From the NCBI GenBank assembly GCA_000827205.1, contig KN832555.1:408751-472750 (forward strand): 64,000 nt of DNA. The letters run 5' to 3'. Below, one piece after another: positions 61,101 to 64,000 of this stretch (the stretch's first letter is position 1; the number at the start of each line of letters is the position of its first letter). A program made the position numbers and the translations under genes. The stretch comes from Plicaturopsis crispa FD-325 SS-3. Its lineage: Eukaryota > Basidiomycota > Agaricomycetes > Amylocorticiales > Amylocorticiaceae. The notes below the pieces were generated by a model that saw only the letters and a list, made by a program, of their open reading frames with translations, made no database searches and was not told the DNA's origin.

Positions 61101-61997
61101 GACGCCGACTAGGCCTTGTAGTGCCTGGCTGACTTGTTGGGAACTCCGCGCCTCGACGTAGATCATGCCCTGTAGAGAGTCACGTTGGAATGCTGACAAG
61201 ATGGAGAGCGGGCGAGCGGTGTATTCGAGATCGATAGCTTTTCGCATGAGACTGAAGACGATGTCACGTTCTCTGCCGGTCTGAGATTCGCGGTCAGAAG
61301 TCAATACTTCGTTGGGGGTTCTAATTCATGACGCACCTTGACTCTGACTTGCCACAAGTTGGCGTCGTGGACGGAAGGCATCAGCAATCTCTGCGGAACT
61401 TCATTCATGTCTCCGGTGTAGCGGACAGCCGTCCGTCCATGGCGTTTCTTGAGGTCCTGGGCAATCTGCGCGAGGTCCTGCTCGTCCAGCTCTCGGTCCC
61501 GCCTGTCCAGCCGTGCGTGGTTTGCAGCTCTTCGGTTGATATCTTCGTCCTCGCCTTCATGGCCCTCGGCGATGAATTCGTCTAAAGGATAATATGTTCA
61601 ATATAGCGTTTCGAGCCCAAGTTGAAATCTCTACTTGTTTCGTAATCCTCCTCCTCTTCATCTAGGTCTTCGTCGTCGTCTACCTCAGCCTCAATATCTA
61701 GGAAGCGGTTGGCGTTATGACGCCGCTGCAACAGAGTTCATACATACAATAACAATATAATCACAATTTGGAACTCACCCGTTTGTGCCCTCGAGCTACA
61801 CCCGGGTCTTCATCCTCATCTTCGTCCTCTTCATCTTCGTCCATGGCCGCAGCATTGCCCTCTTCCTCTTCCTCTTCTTCCTCCTCCTCGTCCTCCAAAC
61901 GACCGCGGCGGACTTCTGTTGACCCCGCAGCCTCGTCAAAAGGGTCCGAGTCCGCGGTGTTTTGTGCGCCGTACTCCATATCGTCTACGTCGGACAT
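58134..61997 (-). CDS. SPT5: Transcription elongation factor Spt5
   Basis: With Spt4, binds elongating RNA polymerase II and recruits capping and elongation factors. The acidic N-terminus (MSDVDDMEYGAQ with a Glu run) is followed by FLDIEAEVDDDEDLDE and the NGN domain (DIVFSLMRKAIDLEYTARPL, IYVEARSSQQVSQALQGL, PIDEMASLLQIKKQ). KOW motifs follow: GSWVRMRRGKYAGDLAKVMD; PGDHVEVFEGEQSGVHGVVQ; GDHVKVMAGQNADETGLVV; GVVVKIQGT in the last. The C-terminal repeat has five TPNPY units alternating with TPAW or TPGW (about 59100-59270), typical of Spt5 phosphosites. It ends at LLAKLHI. Introns cluster near both ends. Confidence 0.93.
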
Positions 61998-62913
61998 GAT
62001 GGGAGAAGCAAAGCAAGCAGGGAGATGAAGCGACCGCCCAGACCAAGAGGTTTTGACTCTGAGTAAACTTGAAGTTCGCAGGCGCGCTGAATTCTGTCAC
62101 CACTTGTCACGCTGCATATGTGACGGACGGCCTGTGACGATTTGTCAGCAGCTTCTGAGTCTTGTGAGACGCATTTCCTCTTTTGACTTTCGGTTCAAGA
62201 ACGTTGAGCACAAGTTCAACAGCCAACTCCCTGCTTGAGTCTCTATCATTCTCCTGGTCTCACTCGTTACGTCTCATGGTCAGCAATAACGCTATGTCCT
62301 TGTTATATCGTCCTTTCTTCGGAATGATATCGCAATATCGCACTTGATATCGTATACTAGGCCCATTTACATTCAGCCCACCGTGACTCGGCGAGCAGTC
62401 ATCATTGGAACCCCTCCGGGCCCTCCCAATCTGCCAATTCAAAGTCGCTCATATTCCTTTCAATATGATTGATGAGGAGCGCTAGTGACCTCTGACTTCT
62501 ACTGATAGTAAGTAAGTGCTGAGTGGACAGTCTATTCGCATAGACGACTCACGCCGCTCGTTAGGACCTACGCTTACGAGCTGGCACTTCCCAGAGCAGA
62601 TTAATATCCTACAGTGGCATCGTCCTATAGCAATATCCGCCAGCAAATTTTATCTCCGACCGCCGCTAAACCGACGCCGACAATTTGCTTCCGCGTGCTA
62701 TCCGCGTCCACGTCAGGAAATCCGAATTAATGTCGGGCGTGTCCTCCATTCGCATCCGATGTCTGACTCTCCTGAGGCTCCTATTGATATCCGCTCGTCC
62801 TATATATTCTTTATTGCCAATTTCCTCGTCGAAATCGCTCCGACATCAAGCTCATCAACCTCGCATGCGCCCCTGGTTCTCCTACCTGTAACCTTACACC
62901 TCTGCATTTCGCT
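61998..62913. other. Divergent intergenic region
   Basis: About 900 bp between SPT5 and the membrane glycosyltransferase-like gene. Open frames here are short and overlap; no gene or repeat is supported. Confidence 0.5.
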
Positions 62914-64000
62914 ATGATCACACTACTACAAGAGACGCTGGCTCCACTTCTACCTGGCGGTTCCTCGCGACCCCGGCGGTCATGGAAACTGTTCACTTCA
63001 AGACTCAGCCGGACCAATGCTCTCGCTATTGTACTGGCCGCCTTCACCTTTATGATCATCGTGTCGGACGTGATCACATGGCACTCTTCAAGCGGCCAAG
63101 GAGACGTGTACTTCGCAAATCCTTACTCGTGGGGCAAAGGCCATCCTGATGCTTTCCTCGAAGAACTCCCTGTACCCGCGGAGCCTGATAACGAAAGTGT
63201 TCCATCCGCAGAGGGGCCAACCGAAGTGGTTGTAGAGCATCCTATCCCCACCGTCGTAAATGTCCCTGCTGGTCCGCGTCCGGTATTCGGGACTCCCGTC
63301 CCTCTCGACGAACTCGCACAACTCCACAAGATGGTCTCAGGAACTAAGGGCTACTACACCCGTGATTTCTCATTGGGACTTGGATTCAATAATGTAAGCG
63401 AAAGGTTCTGAATCTTTGATTCGGCAAATTGATTTCACTTGTTAGGTCCGATACATCATCGAGGCAGCCCTTGCGCACGCGCAGATCCTCAATCGAACAG
63501 CCGTCCTCCCCTCTTTCATTTATGCTCGCGCGTGCGAGTACAACATGTCAGTTGTCTATCCTTCCTGCTGCTGCCAATTTGGTGCTGACTTCAACATTCA
63601 TTAGTTCCGTGTGCGCGCAATACGCAGAAATGGTGAATAAAGGCGACATGGTTGGTTGGAACCAGTGGAGAAATCAACCCATAGAGAAACAGATGGGATT
63701 CCGCATTCCATTGACGCTCATGCTCAACGTTACCCGTCTGCGTCAGTACCAGCCGGTCCTCCTCGTTTCCGAGTACCTACGTTTGCACGGTCTGCCTGCG
63801 AGTACCGAACGCAACAATGGCGCATGGGACGCGACGGCCTACCACAAGAACGCGAACATTTACGACAAGTCCGGGAGGAAGCCTGAGCTGTATAAAATCG
63901 AGAACAACTGGTTCGACCCAACCAATGTTACCCGAGTAGATCGGCTGCCGCAGGACATGCAAGAACGAGGTCGGTTTGTTTCGGACTACCAGGATGCGAG
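62914..64000 (+). CDS. Type II membrane protein, O-fucosyltransferase-like, partial
   Basis: The gene runs off the window. Start MITLLQETLAPLLPGG, then a single membrane anchor (NALAIVLAAFTFMIIVSDVI) with a basic cytosolic flank, a Pro-rich stem, and then the luminal part: FSLGLGFNNVRYIIEAALAH, AQILNRTAVLPSFIYARACE, VCAQYAEMVNKGDMVGWNQW, QMGFRIPLTLMLNVT and YKIENNWFDPTNVTRVDRLP. The GxNNxRxxxExAxxxAxxLNRTxVLP pattern is close to the N-motif of protein O-fucosyltransferases, suggesting a Golgi sugar transferase. Similar proteins are common in basidiomycetes without a known job. Introns at about 63394-63446 and 63548-63603. Activity unproven. Confidence 0.6.

Overview
The window looks like nuclear DNA of an agaricomycete-type basidiomycete. 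Coding sequence is split by many short GT-AG introns (about 45-75 bp), genes are closely packed on both strands, and the repeats are two DNA transposons of Basidiomycota-typical families (a KDZ element with a TET/JBP dioxygenase, and a Plavaka-type element). No rRNA, CRISPR array or bacterial-type feature was seen. Exon joins were worked out by hand from splice signals and family motifs, so internal boundaries are less certain than gene identities.

Left host block (1-25.6 kb). A partial unidentified coding end at the edge is followed by UTP17/WDR75 (small-subunit processome), a homeodomain factor, an arrestin-domain protein, a 770-bp near-perfect foldback element, a 2.9-kb gene-poor stretch holding two diverged copies of one repeat, a TBC-domain RabGAP of the TBC1D12/14 type that has lost both catalytic fingers, gamma-tubulin complex GCP4, a hypothetical gene, ribosomal protein eS28, a GT8 glycosyltransferase, the KEOPS catalytic subunit Kae1, and a secreted GH28 pectinase.

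Transposon block (25.8-49.4 kb). A 9.4-kb Plavaka-type element (25826-35238) carries a transposase gene, a divergent DUF6698-like gene, a small unknown gene and a tRNA-like Pol III promoter sequence. Its transposase gene is split by a nested 2-kb TIR element. Next come a DUF6697-like hypothetical gene and the mitochondrial aspartate aminotransferase gene. A 10.6-kb KDZ element (38769-49349) follows, with about 305-bp inverted ends and a perfect 8-bp target duplication (CGCACTTA). It looks whole and encodes the KDZ transposase, a TET/JBP-type 2-oxoglutarate/Fe(II) dioxygenase, a small basic-headed protein and a large divergent companion protein. It sits 280 bp upstream of the aminotransferase start.

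Right host block (50-64 kb). A GPI-like secreted protein, cyclin H (TFIIH), a DUF7726-like nuclear protein, the Fap7/adenylate kinase 6 ATPase (ribosome maturation), a multi-pass membrane protein, transcription elongation factor Spt5 with its C-terminal repeat, and the start of a type II membrane protein resembling O-fucosyltransferases at its N-terminal motif.

The host genes are mostly housekeeping (ribosome assembly, translation, transcription, tRNA modification, spindle nucleation) and do not form one pathway. The most striking unit is the whole KDZ element with its DNA-demethylase-like cargo.
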